A DNA stretch of 64,000 nt from Pseudofabraea citricarpa (Eukaryota; Ascomycota; Leotiomycetes; Helotiales; Dermateaceae), in contig JAPWGK010000003.1 in the NCBI GenBank assembly GCA_029641185.1, forward strand, positions 558,001-622,000, read 5' to 3'. Under the pieces are notes generated by a model. It was not told where the DNA came from and did no database searches. It worked only from the letters and a program-made list of their open reading frames with translations. Position numbers and translations under genes: made by a program. Positions 34,067-46,740 of this stretch are shown here, piece after piece (the first letter of the stretch is position 1; every line of letters starts with the position of its first letter).

Positions 34067-34890
34067 GCTGAGCTGGTGATGTTCGATGTTCGAGGTGATC
34101 TAGATCAGAGAAAATAGAGGTTGAGCTGTTTGTGGGGTGGCAGACGGATAGTTGTACTTGTGCCCGGATAGGCAGTTCACGCCAACCAGCAGCCATGGCG
34201 TAAGAGAAAAGCCTCAAAGGCTCGAAGCCTCCCGGGCCATCGCATGTCAGCTCTGCAATGCTGCCGCAAACGTAGTACCGTGAATCAATCAGCTTCCAGA
34301 TTTCTGTGTGGTGTGTGGTGTGTGGCATGGCACCGTCCAGTTCGGGCCTTCACAAAGTGCTTTTGGAGGAATAAATCGTGTCATATTTGTCCTGTCACAT
34401 TTGTCACATCAGTAGCCAGATGTAGGATCTCATGCTTTCGGGGGCAAGTCCGAGCTCCCGGGTGGGCTAAAGCTCTTAGCACACCCGGGCGGCCAGGGGG
34501 TTTCGGGGACACGGGGGGCCCTGTTTGGGGGATGTGAAGCCTAGAGAGTCCGGGAACAGGGGAAGACAACCCGCTGAAGGAGCCTGTTCGCAATGAGGTC
34601 AAGTGCCTCCGAAGTCCCGCAGAAAGGCGTACGCCCCACAATCCACTAATACACTGCTGGAGCAAGCCAGAAGCACAAAAGGGGCTGCTGCTCTGGTGCT
34701 GCGACTGCGATGGCCCATTACCGTATTCCCCAAGCTATACCATACCGTCTGTATATGAGAGCGATGGCTGCTTGTTCTGCTTTGTAGCGCTCGCTCGCTC
34801 GCTTGAAGCATCCTCCATCCTCTGAGAAGGAAGAAGATATCACACCGCAGCCAATCTATCAAGCGTGCCCACGCTGTCAGGCTTGCAGAA
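34067..34890. other. Bidirectional promoter region between methyltransferase and P450 genes
   Basis: No coding region is supported. The central part (34430-34560) is GC-rich with CCCGGG and GGGGG runs. A CTCGCTCGCTCGCT tract lies about 90 bases before the P450 ATG. Regulator sites were not identified. Confidence 0.4.
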
Positions 34891-36570
34891 ATGGTTGCAC
34901 AGAGTCTTACCGTGACGCTGGTCACCACCTTTGCGACATGGCTGATTGGAAGGATCGTATGGCGACTGTTCTTCCACCCGCTGGCACGTTTTCCAGGGCC
35001 GAAGCTGGCGGCGGCTACGCACTGGTATGAGGGCTATTTTGATATTGTAAAGAAGGGCCAGTACACCTTCGAGATTGGGAAGATGCACAAAAGATATGGT
35101 ATGCGGAAGATCATGTGATTTCTGGCCGCCAGCGCTGATGTATCACGAAGGACCTATTGTCAGGATCGGCCCAGACGAGCTGCACATTCTCGATGCCGAG
35201 TACTACGAGAAGCTGTATGACAAGAGCAACCTGAAGGTCAACAAGTTTGCCTGGTTCTACTCCATGCTGGGCAACCCTCTGGCCACATTCCCGACCGTTA
35301 ATGCCGAAGTGCATCGCAAACGGAGAGCAGCCTTGAATCCCTTCTTCTCAATCAATGCCGTTGCAAAGTTACACCCGACAATCCAGGCGGCCGTCGACAA
35401 ATTATCCTCTCGCATGGATAAATGCGCTGCAGATAACCAACCGATTCCTCTTTTTTACGCCTATCGTTGCTTAACGGTTGACATAATCTCCGACTATGCA
35501 TTCGCCGGTCAGCTGGGAATGTTGGATCGAGATGATTGGGGAGAGTCCTTCTACTTTGCATGGCGTGCACTGTGGGAGATGTCGGGCTTGATTCGTCAAT
35601 TGCCATGGATGATGGATCTCATGATGGCCTTGCCTCGATGGGTGACAGCGGCGACCAACCCTCCAGCATTGGAGGTCATTGACATGATCTCCGCAACGGA
35701 CGAGCAAACACGCTTAGTCCTCGAGACATCACCGGAAGTTTACAATGCCAAACCTTACCCAACAATCATGTGGGGTATTGCCAACAATCCTGACTTGCCC
35801 CCAGAGGAAAAGACTTTCAAGAGATTAGCTGTCGAAGCCAACAGCATTCTTGCCGCTGGCTTTGAGACCACTGCTGGTATTTTAACTCTCATGACATTCT
35901 TAGTTCTTGATTCGCCAGAGGTTCATTCGAGACTGAAGAAGGAGCTTGAAGTTGCCATTCCGGATCCTGCGGTTGTCCCTAACTGGCAGGTTTTGGAGAA
36001 ACTCCCATTATTGTCAGCAGTTGTGAAGGAAAGTTTAAGGTTAGTCTTCCTCTTAAATATGGGTTGCAGTTAAAGTGCTGACAGCTTGCTAGACTTGCCG
36101 TGGGAGCATTCTCTCGCTTGCCGAGGGTGTATCCGGAGCCGATGCAATATAAAGATTGGACAATTCCAGCAAATGTAATTTTAGATAGTTATTCCGTCCG
36201 ACGAAACTCTGACTGACTTTCTACGTAGACTGCTGTGGGGATGTCGAATCTCTTCATCTCCATGTCGCCTGAGATATTCCCAGAGCCAGAAGTGTTCAAC
36301 CCCGATCGTTGGGATCTGCCCGGCAGCCCGACTCGCAGGCGTCTAGAAAAGCACCTTCACCCATTTGGAGGTGGTTCTAGGCAATGTGTTGCTATAAATA
36401 TGGCATATGCCGAGTTGTACAGCGTCATCGCGACCACCATTCGTCGCTTTCCGAACATGGTTCTATTCGAGACCGATAAGAGGGATATGGAGTTTGTACA
36501 TGATTATTTTGCGGGTGCAGCGAGGCATGAGCGGGGCGGTTTGAAGGTTAAATTAGCAAAGGAAGTGTAG
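34891..36570 (+). CDS. Cytochrome P450, trichodiene oxygenase-like, 506 aa
   Basis: Exons: 34891-35098, 35151-36039, 36093-36174 and 36229-36570. An N-terminal membrane anchor is followed by [21 protein letters not shown], typical of the CYP58-like (trichodiene oxygenase, pyripyropene P450) group. The haem-domain motifs are all present: I-helix [19 protein letters not shown] (ExxR), NPDRW, and the haem loop [10 protein letters not shown] with Cys446. Two residues after that cysteine there is Ala448 where most P450s have Gly; the rest of the loop, INMAYAELY, is normal. The enzyme should sit in the ER membrane and hydroxylate or epoxidise a small hydrophobic molecule. Direct neighbours (methyltransferase, Zn2Cys6 regulator, ABCC transporter) suggest secondary metabolism. 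Confidence 0.92.
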
Positions 36571-37167
36571 GGACGATAATGAGTTTATAGGGTTTGTACA
36601 ATCTTATGTATGTTGGATAATACTTTGGCGTGTATATAGGTACATATAGGTACATTTTTGCAAAGTGGTGGACGATTAATTTCTGGAGAATATGCTAAGT
36701 ATCCTCAAACTTGATTCATACAGTCTTGGGGGTTCGAAACATAATAGCAATCATTCTGGAGACCTGGCACTTATTGTGATTGTCTGGGCCCTGTTTACCT
36801 CGTGACCTTTGTTTTCCCCAGTTTTGACACGTGATAAACCGTCGCAAGACTAGCGTAATTTACGGATAGCGGTGGCCGCACCGAACCTCGCAATCTCTTC
36901 CTCTGCAAAATTCTCCAATCACCTACCGGTCATCGGTCACACTTGCATCATCACCAACGCTGTACGGCTGAAACTCTGTCGCTTCAATTGGCTAACCGGC
37001 TGCCACTACAATGATAGGGTTCGCTTGATCTATTGATTGTTCTCTGATCTGCTAGTAAAGGAGAGACCATTCTTTGGAGAGCTGCGGCGAAGGATTGGCT
37101 TGGCAGTCAAATTTGACAGTTCCAAAGAGCCGATGTGGCAGTTCTTGTGTTTCCGGAGTGCTGAATA
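36571..37167. other. Intergenic, promoter of the Zn2Cys6 gene
   Basis: No gene is seen. A short (ATAGGTACAT) duplication lies near 36637-36655. Confidence 0.4.
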
Positions 37168-39525
37168 ATGGATAGAATGGATCATGGTCCTCGGGTTGAC
37201 CACAAGCGGAAAAGAAGTGCCTTTACCAACTCGAGTGAAAATGAAAATGGAAGTCCTGAAGTTGAGAGTAGGCATGGCGACAATGATGGAAAGCCTGTCA
37301 AAAGAAGAGCCTGCAATGAGTGTAGACAGCAAAAGGTTGGTTTGTTTTTCGGCTTTTCTTTGATTCTTTAGGTCAATCACACCTAGCTAGAAACCAAGTT
37401 GTAGCGCTTCTCATGTGTACTGACAATGGTTTAGTTACGCTGCGATGTCATTCAACAACCTTTTGCGGCTTGTGCTCGTTGTCGGAGGCTCAACTTAGAG
37501 TGCCGAATAGAACCGAACTTTAGGAGGGTTGCAAAACGAACGTGAGTTAGTCGTTCTTGCCAAGGACGACATAGCTAACTAGTAATGACAGTGAGAATGC
37601 TGAAATGCAAAGAGAGATTGTTGAGTTGCGACGGTTGCATGCAAGTAGTCTCAGACAAGATACACCTCAAGGAAGTTTCAGTCCTATTCCAAAGCAGGCT
37701 GAACACTATTCCCCTCCTTTGCAAATGAGCGGCATTGAGCAATACAGGCCACCGCCGGAAGCTGTCATGCAACAAATTACCCCTGCACCACAAGATATTG
37801 AGCCTTCCAATTCTCTTGCACCGAGCACAACTGATGAGATGTTTGGCTCTCAATTTATTGGCAATGTGACATTATCAGGCGACCGGATTGCACATCTTTT
37901 CCATCTGTATGTGACCGAGGATTACCTTGACCAATACCAGCTAATACTTTGATCAGTTTTTTCATCCATTACCATCCTTTTCTACCTCTCTTGAGACCAA
38001 ATCACACCCCAGCTCAATATTTTGCACTGTCGCCGCTCTTAGCATGGACAGTGATTCTTATCGCCTCGAGAAGATTCCCCCCAGATCCTCTTCTTTTCGA
38101 AGCCTTGTCTGGTCCTTTCATGAGTTTGCTTTGGTCTACTCTAGCTGAAGTGCCGCAGAGTTACCATGTTGTGCAAGCGCTATGTCTATTTTGTACATGG
38201 CCTATCCCAACAAGCAACAGTCTTAATGATCCTGTTTTTATGCTTACGGGACTCATGATGCAAACAGCTATGCAGCAAGGATTGCACCAGCCTCGCAATG
38301 CTCAAGACTTTATGAGACAAAAGGTTGAATTGGGAGAAGATGTTATCGAGGATCGGGTCACGACCTGGGCTACTTGTAATATTGTTGCTCAAAGGTTCGT
38401 TCATTATTTAACGTATGATTACAAGCACAGCCTTGCTCACAATTCTTAGTGTATCCACTGGGAACGGGCAACCTCCAATAGTCCGCTACAACCGAATGTT
38501 GCAAGCCCTATCTTCCAAGGAGTCGGAATATAAATTGCCAGACGAACTTCGAGTTCGTCTTCAAATTGAAAACTTTTGTAACAATGTCACCAAAGGACTT
38601 TATATCAATGCACCTAATAAGTACAAAGCCGGCGATGCTGCCGAGAAGGCTACCATGGTCAGCGTATTGGCTCGGGAATTTCAATCAATGGAAATGGAAT
38701 TTGGAGCCAGGTTATCACGTATGTATCGCCCTGAATATCGACCTGAACCACTCTAATTGAGGGACAGCTATCAACCATCTTCATCTACGAGCAGCAGAAA
38801 TACATCTCAGATACTCCGCCTTCTTTGATGCTGAAACAGCCAGCACATATCAAAAAGGCTTAATTAGCGGATACTACGCGACGACGAGTTTCCTCGCTTG
38901 TGCACTTTCTTTGAAGTCTGCACCAAATCTAATTTATAGCGGTGGATACATCCTTCAAATGGTTGTCTCAGCTGCGTTTGCTCTTTTAAAGCTACTCAAC
39001 TCGTCTTTCTCGGCTCATGTTGATCTTGAAAGTGGGAAGAGACTTTTTAATGAAACATTGGATGCTATCAAAGGAGTGAGTGTCAAAAGCAATGACCGTG
39101 CAATGCGATTGGCCGAAGTCTTGACGAGACTGTGGACAGCGGCTGGAAAGGGAGAAGCCATTAGTCCAGGGAGAGAAACAGACAGCAGCTTGCAAATGAA
39201 AGTTAGATGCCGGATGAGCATGAGTCACGTCTACGATTCTGTGTGGCGATGGCGAGAGTTTAGTGACCGGGGTCGAAAACGTAAGCTTTTCTCCATTTCT
39301 CTTGCGACATGTACTGACAGTACGAAAGCGCCATCTAAGAGACAGGAGGCGACTGACGCACCTACCAATAATGATATCGTCGGTCCGGCAATCTTACCAA
39401 ACCCACAGGAAATCCCAATAGGTGACTTTGGCCCATTGGACAACGTCGGCGAGAACGGCATGATGGATATCGATTGGATGCTAGAAGGGCTAGCAGATTT
39501 CCCTTATGAATGGGATGCTCAGTAG
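37168..39525 (+). CDS. Zn2Cys6 transcription factor, Leu3-type, 668 aa
   Basis: Exons: 37168-37335, 37435-37541, 37592-37906, 37957-38394, 38450-38718, 38768-39280 and 39329-39525. The binuclear zinc cluster lies at about residues 49-80, RRACNECRQQKLRCD then CARCRRLNLEC, followed by FRRVAKR as in Leu3-like factors. A short coiled coil (ENAEMQREIVELRRLHA) follows. The middle is a fungal-specific regulatory domain starting HLFFIHYHPFLPLL. The C-terminus has an acidic tail (MMDIDWMLEGLADFPYEWDAQ) that looks like an activation domain. It is a nuclear DNA-binding regulator. The last intron (48 bases, no stop, divisible by three) could also be retained. It lies between the P450 and the ABCC gene on the same strand and may control them, though Leu3-like factors often act on general metabolism. 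Confidence 0.9.
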
Positions 39526-40010
39526 CCAACAACAGAAATTTAATTCTTCGTCTTCCTTCTAATATTGTGCAGCTAAATGGTTGTCTTGGTCATGTGCTCG
39601 GAAATTAGCTTACAACGATCTTCGGAACAACTTCTGCCCACCTCAACCCAAAGCTGACCATGTCGCTAAACCTATTGTAGTAGCGACCTCCATTAGCAAC
39701 GCAACCCCGCTGGAAAATATCGCGTTTGATGGGGAAGTGATGGATGCAAGGGTACAATTCTACGTCTAGACACCACCTGAGTGGTGGTGCCAAGAGCTTG
39801 AAATACAGGCTGACGAGCACCGATACGACGGGCACCCAAAGGCTGACCGCCCACAACACGCAATCAACCATCAAGTATTTTCTCAACAGATAAGCACACG
39901 AATTTGGCGACGTATACGTCACATTTTATCAAAATACTCCAGAGTCAAAAGTCCCTTGTCCGCCCCGTGAGAAGTTGAGAGGCTGCTAGAATGAGACGAT
40001 AATTTCAAAG
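39526..40010. other. Intergenic, promoter of the ABCC gene
   Basis: No gene is supported between the regulator and the transporter. Confidence 0.4.
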
Positions 40011-43000
40011 ATGAACAACTCTAGAATTTGCGCGGTCAATAGCGATGGGTCTTTTGGCCCTCAGGTGGACGAATGCGTTCGCTCTTTCGATTTTACACTC
40101 ACGTTTGAGGATTTGATCTTGTCGGTTGTACCGTCTGTAATATTTATACTCATTGCTCCAATCAGGATCCATACCTTATACAGACGACAGAGAAAGGTTG
40201 CTGGTCAGAGATTTCAAACATCGAAACTGGTTGGTGTCTACTTTCTTTTTTTTCCTTCCAAATCCTGGACTAGCTTCTAATGATATTATAGCTCACGATT
40301 GCGCTCTTCGCAGTTCTACAATCCAGTCTTTTGATAACACATGCAGCAAATTCCAAGCAAAGGTCACCGTCTGCAATCGCAGCGGCAGCCCTGAGTCTTC
40401 TCGATGCATTTTTCTTCTGCTTTCTGAGCTACGCAGAACACGGACGTAACCTGCGTCCATCCATGCTCATCGGGACTTTCCTCTTGCTCACGCTGGTGTT
40501 TGACATCGTCAGAGTCCGGACATTGTGGCTTATCGGCCAGGATACCTCCATTGCCCGTCTTTTCACCACCTCGGTTGTTCTGAAATTGGGAATTATGATC
40601 CTGGAAGCGAAAGAAAAGCGAAGTTATCTCAGTGGTGCTGATAAGCTCCGTGGGCCTGAAGAGCTCAGTGGTATTTTTAGCCAGGGGGTCTTCTACTGGC
40701 TCAACCAGCTCGTGCGAGCAGGATATCGAAAGGTTCTATCGCTGGAAGATCTTTACCCGCTGGATGACAAGCTAGTTGCAGTTCGTCTGAATGAGAAATT
40801 GACGAGATCATGGGGGAAATGTACGTTTACAATTTACTTGTCCCTCGCATTATCTCTTTCTATGCTGACCCGAAAAAAGCATCTGGAAATAATAAGTATA
40901 GATTGCTCTTTGATACCATGCGTGCTTTCAAGTGGGAGGTTCTTGCACCCGTTCTTCCGAGGATTCTTCTCATCGCATTCACCTTTTGTCAGCCGCTTCT
41001 CTTGAATCGATTTTTAGAGTACCTCCAAGAGCCAGAATCATCAGACGATATAGGTTATGGACTTGTCGGTGCCTATGGCTTGGTCTATCTAGGACTAGCA
41101 GTAAGTCATCCCCAAAAAAAATTCAATGTGCAGAGGCTCATTAAACGCTGCAGATCACAACTGGGTTCTACTATCATCGGGTATATAGATTCATCACAAT
41201 CCTTCGGGGTGCTCTTATCACGGCAGTATATAGGAAGACGACAGAGATCAGCATTACAGCCTTGGACAACTCTGCCGCTGTCACTTTGATGAGCGCTGAT
41301 GTTGAGCGGATTGTCGAAGGCTTCAGAAGCTTGCATGAGTTTTGGGCCAATTTCATTTCAGTTTGCATTGCCACATTTCTTCTGCAGCGGGAATTGGGTG
41401 TTGCATGTGTAGCGCCGATTCTTGTAGCGATAGGTAACTTACTTATCTCCAAATTGCTGCGGGTGAAATGCTAATGCCACATGTAGCTTGCGCTGCCCTC
41501 ACATTTGGGCTCTCCAGTACTGCCGGAAAGAGACAAGAGATATGGATGAAAGCCATCCAGGAAAGGATTGGTATGTCTCCAATAGGATCCAAAAATACTC
41601 ATGCTGAAGCTCTCTAGGTGTAACGTCTACCATGCTTTCGTCTATGAAAGGTGTGAAAATGGCCGGACTAACAAAGAAAATGACCGATCTCGTTCAACTA
41701 CTTCGTGTGAAAGAGGTCAAATCGGCCAAGAGATTCCGAAAGTTGATGGTGTACGCTGTCACCATTGGTAATTTGAAATCCTTCGAAGTCATTTATTTTC
41801 GCTCACTACTCTAGCTTTTGTGCCACAACATCTCAGCCCAGCGATCACATTCGCCGTCTTCACGATAAAATCCCAGGCGTCCGGAACGAGCTTGAACACC
41901 GCGAGGATTTTCACGTCCGTCACACTTATGACTTTGTTGTCGTGGCCACTGTCACAGGTTTTTCAGGCTGTGCCTACTTTCCTGGCAGCGCTGAACTGTT
42001 TCACCAGAATACAGACTTTTTTACTCTCAGACACGAAATCTGATCACCGCTTACTGATTAACGAATCTTCTACTTCGGTACCTGATAATGTCGGTGACGA
42101 TATTGAGTTGCGGCCGATTGGAATCAAAGCAGAGCCTTTTAACCAATACGCGTGCATGATTCGCAACGGCAGTTTCGGATGGATACCGACAGAAGCCCCA
42201 ATCCTACAGGATATTAACTTATCTATCCGGACGTCCAAACTAACGTTACTCATTGGCCCAGTAGCCTCAGGAAAATCCACCTTACTGAAGGCCCTTCTCG
42301 GAGAGACTCCAAGCTCGAAAGGGTTCGTCTATGTTACAACCAAAGAAGTCGCATTTTGTGACCAAACCGCCTGGCTCAAAAACGGCACTGTCCAGAAGAA
42401 TATTCTGGGCTTTTCCAATTTCGATGCGCCTTGGTATAGTGCTGTGGTTCATGCCTGTGGGTTGGAAGATGACCTCGCTACTTTCCCCCTTCGTGATCAA
42501 TCTTTGGTGGGAAGTAAGGGCATAACACTCTCTGGAGGGCAGAAACAACGACTGGTGAGACTAAGCATGAATCAAATATCATAAATCTAATATGGGTTTT
42601 AGGCTATCGCTCGTGCGGTGTACTCCAAGAAAAGCGTTCTATTTCTTGATGATGTTTTCTCCGGCATGGACGCTACAACCGAGCACTTGGTTTTCAGTCG
42701 GCTCTTCGGTCCTCGGGGATTATTGCGTCTTTCAAAATCTACAGTGGTGATTGCAACGCACGCAGGTGAGTCATAAAATTAGGCGTCGCTCAGTATGTCA
42801 TACTGAATGAAAGATAGTCAACCTTCTTCCATCGGCCGATTATATTGTAGCCCTCAATAGCGAAGGGCAGATTGTAGAAGAAGGCACCTTCGAAGAGCTC
42901 AGCAGGAGCGGCGGCTATGTGCAGAGCTTCAGAGTGAAGCAAGGCAAAACCGAAGCTCCTACAGTAGAAGCCAAAACAGCCTTGCCGGCTCTCGAATCAA

Positions 43001-45262
43001 ATTCCTCCACGTTAACCGATGCTATGGACGAGAAGACCAGACAACTTGGCGATTTTCGGGTTTACATGTATTACTTCAAAGCTGTGGGATGGTGGACAAC
43101 TTCTACATTCATGTTGTTACAAGCTATCAATGGCTTCACAAGTTCTTTTCAAAGTGAGTTCAAGTACATGGTCCCAATTGGAAGACCCTTGCTGACAAAC
43201 TCATCCCAGCTGTCTGGCTGAAATGGTGGGCTGATGCTAATAATAAGCAACCTAATAAGGATATTGGGATGTACCTGGGTGTTTATATTGCTCTTCGAGT
43301 CGGCGCAAATGTCTCTCTCTTTCTCGTCGCTTGGTGAGTGGCATGGAATCCTAGTTACTGTTTGACGATACTAACATATTCGTAGGCAAACATTCATCCC
43401 CGTTATTATCAAATCGGGTCTTAAACTTCATTGGAAAACCCTGAAAGCTGTCACAGCGTAAGCTAAAACATCACCCACTAGCAGGGCCGTTGCTAAATGT
43501 TCATCAGGGCGCCTATGGCACTATTTGCTACGGTAGATGCGGGAGTCCTTCTTAACAGGTATGCAGGCATCAGTAAAAAGCAAGTGATTAGTTTACTAAG
43601 TTGAGGTTTACAGATTCAGTCAAGACATTGAACTTATTGATGGCGAATTGCCATTGGCAGTTCTGAACTTTGTCGCGAGCATATTTGACTGTCTTGGTTC
43701 AGGCATATTAATCGCCACGGCAACTTTTTACGTCGCCCTCATGTACCCTTTTCTCATTGCCATCTTTTACTTCATCCAGAGGTTCTACCTCCGTACTTCT
43801 AGGCAGCTGCGATTCATGGACATCGAAGCGAAGAGTCCCTTGTAGTAAGTCATCCTGAGCTATTTCTCTGCCACACACTGCTAAGACATCTCAACAGTAC
43901 GCAGTTCATAGAGTCGTTATCGGGTCTCGCTACGATAAGAGCATACAATTGGCAGCAGGATGAACGAGATCTGAATCTCCAGTTACTCGACACGGCTCAA
44001 CGGCCATTCTATCTGCTGTACATGATCCAGCGATGGCTCACCCTTGTGCTCGATCTGATCACCATGGTGATTGCACTGGTTGTAACAGGGCTGTCAGTCA
44101 AGCTACGGCACAGTGTCAGTCCGGGATTCACAGGTGTCGCTCTGATAAACATTGTCGTCTTTGGTCAAAGCTTGCAAAGCTTAGTCCTCTACTGTAAGCT
44201 AAATACACGGCTGCTGGTCGATGGATCGTTTGACTGATCACACACCCAGGGACTATTCTGGAGACCAGTATTGGAGCGGTCTCTCGCGTCAAAACTTTTA
44301 GCGAGAAGGCAGATCGTGAAGCTCTTCCAAGTGAGATCGTATCACCCCCGGACCAGTGGCCGCAGCATGGTAGTATTGAGTTTATCAAAGTCTCTGCATC
44401 TTATAAGTATGTTCAATGCTCTTCTTCATGACTTCTACTGCTACTTAACACACGAGAACCGAATTACTAATCCGATATAATAATTCAGATCTACTGAGAA
44501 CAAAGCACTCGACGAGCTATCATTTTCGATCCGACCCGGAGAGAAACTGGGAATCTGTGGCCGAAGTGGAAGGTATGTAGATAATTCAAGGACTAAACCA
44601 GAACTGCAGCATCTGCTAACATCTCCACCAGCGGCAAGAGCACTTTCATCCTCGCCCTATTCCGCATGATCGAGCTCAGCTCAGGGACCATGTTAGTCGA
44701 CGGGCTAGACCTGTCAACGATGCCCCGCAACGAGATCCGAGTGCGTCTAAACGCCATCTCCCAAGAGCCGTACTTCATCGCGGGGACGACCCGGCTGAAC
44801 CTAGATCCATACGGGAAAGCAACCGACGAAGAGATGACAGGCGCGCTGCGCAAAGTCTCGCTGTGGGAAAGCGGCATTGCGGACCTCGACACCGAGATGG
44901 ATCCCGAGTCGCTCTCGCACGGCCAGAGGCAACTCTTCTGCCTCGCGCGTGCCATCCTGCGGAAGGGCAAAATCGTCGTCCTGGATGAGGCTACTAGCTC
45001 CGTCGACCGCAAGACGGACGCCCTCATGCAGGATATCATCCGTCACGAGTTTCGCAATCATACTATCATCGCGGTTGCTCATCGCTTGGATACTATTCTG
45101 GATTTTGATCGTGTGGCTGTCTTGGATCGTGGACGCCTGAGGGAATGTGATGCCCCTGGTGTCTTGTTGAGGACTGAGGGAAGCGCGTTTAAGGAGCTTT
45201 ATGAGACGTATGCGTCGAGTAAGGAGGATGACGATTCTGGTGCGGATGCTGGCAACACTTAG
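40011..45262 (+). CDS. ABCC-type multidrug transporter, 1455 aa, 17 exons
   Basis: Exons: 40011-40229, 40292-40820, 40880-41100, 41154-41433, 41487-41570, 41618-41767, 41815-42554, 42603-42765, 42818-43153, 43210-43333, 43386-43457, 43509-43559, 43614-43844, 43898-44193, 44250-44406, 44489-44572 and 44632-45262. All phases agree and no stop interrupts. Layout is TMD0, TMD1, NBD1, TMD2, NBD2, as in MRP/YCF1-type full transporters. NBD1 has Walker A GPVASGKST (near 642), signature LSGGQKQR (near 733) and Walker B VLFLDDVFSGMD. NBD2 has Walker A GRSGSGKST (near 1242), signature LSHGQRQ (near 1340) and Walker B IVVLDEATSSVD. As usual in the family, the residue after NBD1 Walker B is Asp, so ATP hydrolysis is likely asymmetric. 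It exports organic anions, conjugates or metabolites, at the plasma or vacuolar membrane. Confidence 0.95.
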
Positions 45263-46348
45263 AAATAAAAGTAGACTCGAAATTTGAGCCCATTCTAGAA
45301 AGAAAACCTTCAAACCCCAACCAACCAGAGCCAATATTCTCGTCTGGTGTTTATAACTAGTAGACCTAAAATCGGGATGCCAAGCAGCGGGGGAGGAAAA
45401 ACCCATGAAACAGCTATCTACCGGAGCTGTTCGCTGCCAGGGAACAGGAATGATGGGAAATAGCAACTATTTCAAACTATCTCTTCGTAATTATCCCGGC
45501 CATTGGTGCCTGCAGACGGCTCTGGAGTTAGGAAAGGGCCAAACAACGGTTTTGCCTCCATGCATCCAAACAAATGCCCGATCGTGGTTTTACATCGGCA
45601 CCTGTACCGTACCTTGACCGAGACCTCCACGATGCGATATCCGTAGCACATGCTCGTTTGGAATTCGTGCCGCGGGAACGTGGAGTAGCAAGTCGTGTCT
45701 GCGTGGTAGGGTACCAACTTCCTGACGAGGATAAATATCACGATAGCGAATGGCAGCAGGTTGGACCAGAGTGGTACACTCAGGTGCTCGAAGATCGTGT
45801 ATCTAAAAATATCGAGCACGTTGAACATTTTGGAGCTGTTGAGAATTGAGCCTGCAGTCTGCAAGGTGGTTGTGAGGCAGAGATTGTGGAATCCCGGGCT
45901 GGAGTTCGTGTCTAGATGTGGTCTCGGCGAGGAGGTAATTGTGAATACGTAGAAAATGCGTGTTTAGGAAATGTTGTGGAGCAGGAGCAGGAGCAGGATC
46001 ACAGAAGATTCAAATACAGCATGCCGCTAGTTTAGCAAGGCATTAAAACCTTCACTCGCTACCAGAGAAAGGTTTCTTCTAATTCCTTCATACTAAAATT
46101 TTAGCATAATATAAGGTATATAGCTTTATTCTTTTTTCATGATGTGTCTAGACGGAACTAGCTCGGTAGCTAAAGTATAGTTGCTTTGCGACGTGGGAAT
46201 TTGCAGTTAAGGTCCTAAGGAACTAATTATTATAGCCAAGCTACTCTCTAGGCTTTAACGGCAAAACGTAAAATCTTATCACCTTCCAGTTCTCTTAAAG
46301 GCAGATAAGTAACTCTGGAAATGAACCAGAGCTGGCTAGCAGAGTTAC
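45263..46348. other. Intergenic, no gene recognised
   Basis: A minus-strand frame at 45472-45864 encodes one hydrophobic segment resembling a P450 membrane anchor, but nothing P450-like follows. The DNA becomes AT-rich after 46040. No feature is certain. Confidence 0.4.
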
Positions 46349-46582
46349 GATTCAGGCCCGTAATATTAAAAGCATTTGGGAAAAGTATAAACTCTTCCTA
46401 GAGTATTTGTTCGGCGAGAAAGGTATTTCATTCAAGTCTGCGTTTAAGGTAGCTCGATGTACTTTATTTTTCTTCGTATTGACAAAGCTAGAGAGCTGAG
46501 AATAATTACTGCAGTTGAGATCGAGGAAGAGCTTATATTATGTATACGCCACGAAGAATAGTAGACCACAATCCTCGTCTTC
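46349..46582 (+). pseudogene. Decayed fragment of the downstream NO VEIN-type gene
   Basis: This stretch aligns by eye with 48340-48590 in exon 2 of the gene at 47958. Shared blocks include GATTCAG-CCC at the start, GGGAAAAGTA, TCGGCGAGAA, ATTCAAGTCTG, AAGGT-GCTCGA, AAGCTAGAGAGCT, ATTGAGGAAGAGC-like sequence and AGACCACAATCCTC at the end. Many differences are C to T or G to A (for example the region matching GAGCATGCACTGCCCACACG has become T/A-rich), and stops and small gaps destroy the frame. It covers the part encoding the ATPase GxxGxG region. A repeat-induced-point-mutation-like history is possible but not shown. Confidence 0.75.
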
Positions 46583-46604
46583 TCCTTTGCAGATTCTCTT
46601 CCGT

Positions 46605-46740
46605 TCTTCATGCCACACCAAGAATTCCCACAAACATCTACTACAATGACTTTCATCAACCTGATCATCATTAACTCAAGGTGGGCGACCTGCCACCCCC
46701 ATCAACACGCACATTGCTGACAGACGCGCAGCCGCCTCTG
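46605..46740 (+). repeat. Imperfect direct repeat, copy A
   Basis: Shares CATGCCAC-CCAA, CAAACATCTA, CAACTCAAGGT-like and ACATTGCTGACAGA blocks, in the same order, with copy B 580 bases downstream. Confidence 0.6.

Noticed and set aside
44801..45466. Minus-strand frame of 221 residues over the second ATP-binding domain
   Set aside because: Antisense shadow of a strongly conserved NBD2; no protein character of its own.
45472..45864. Minus-strand frame of 130 residues with a hydrophobic anchor, possibly a P450 N-terminus
   Set aside because: No P450 motif, hinge or continuing exon could be found downstream on that strand, and the plus strand is equally open here.
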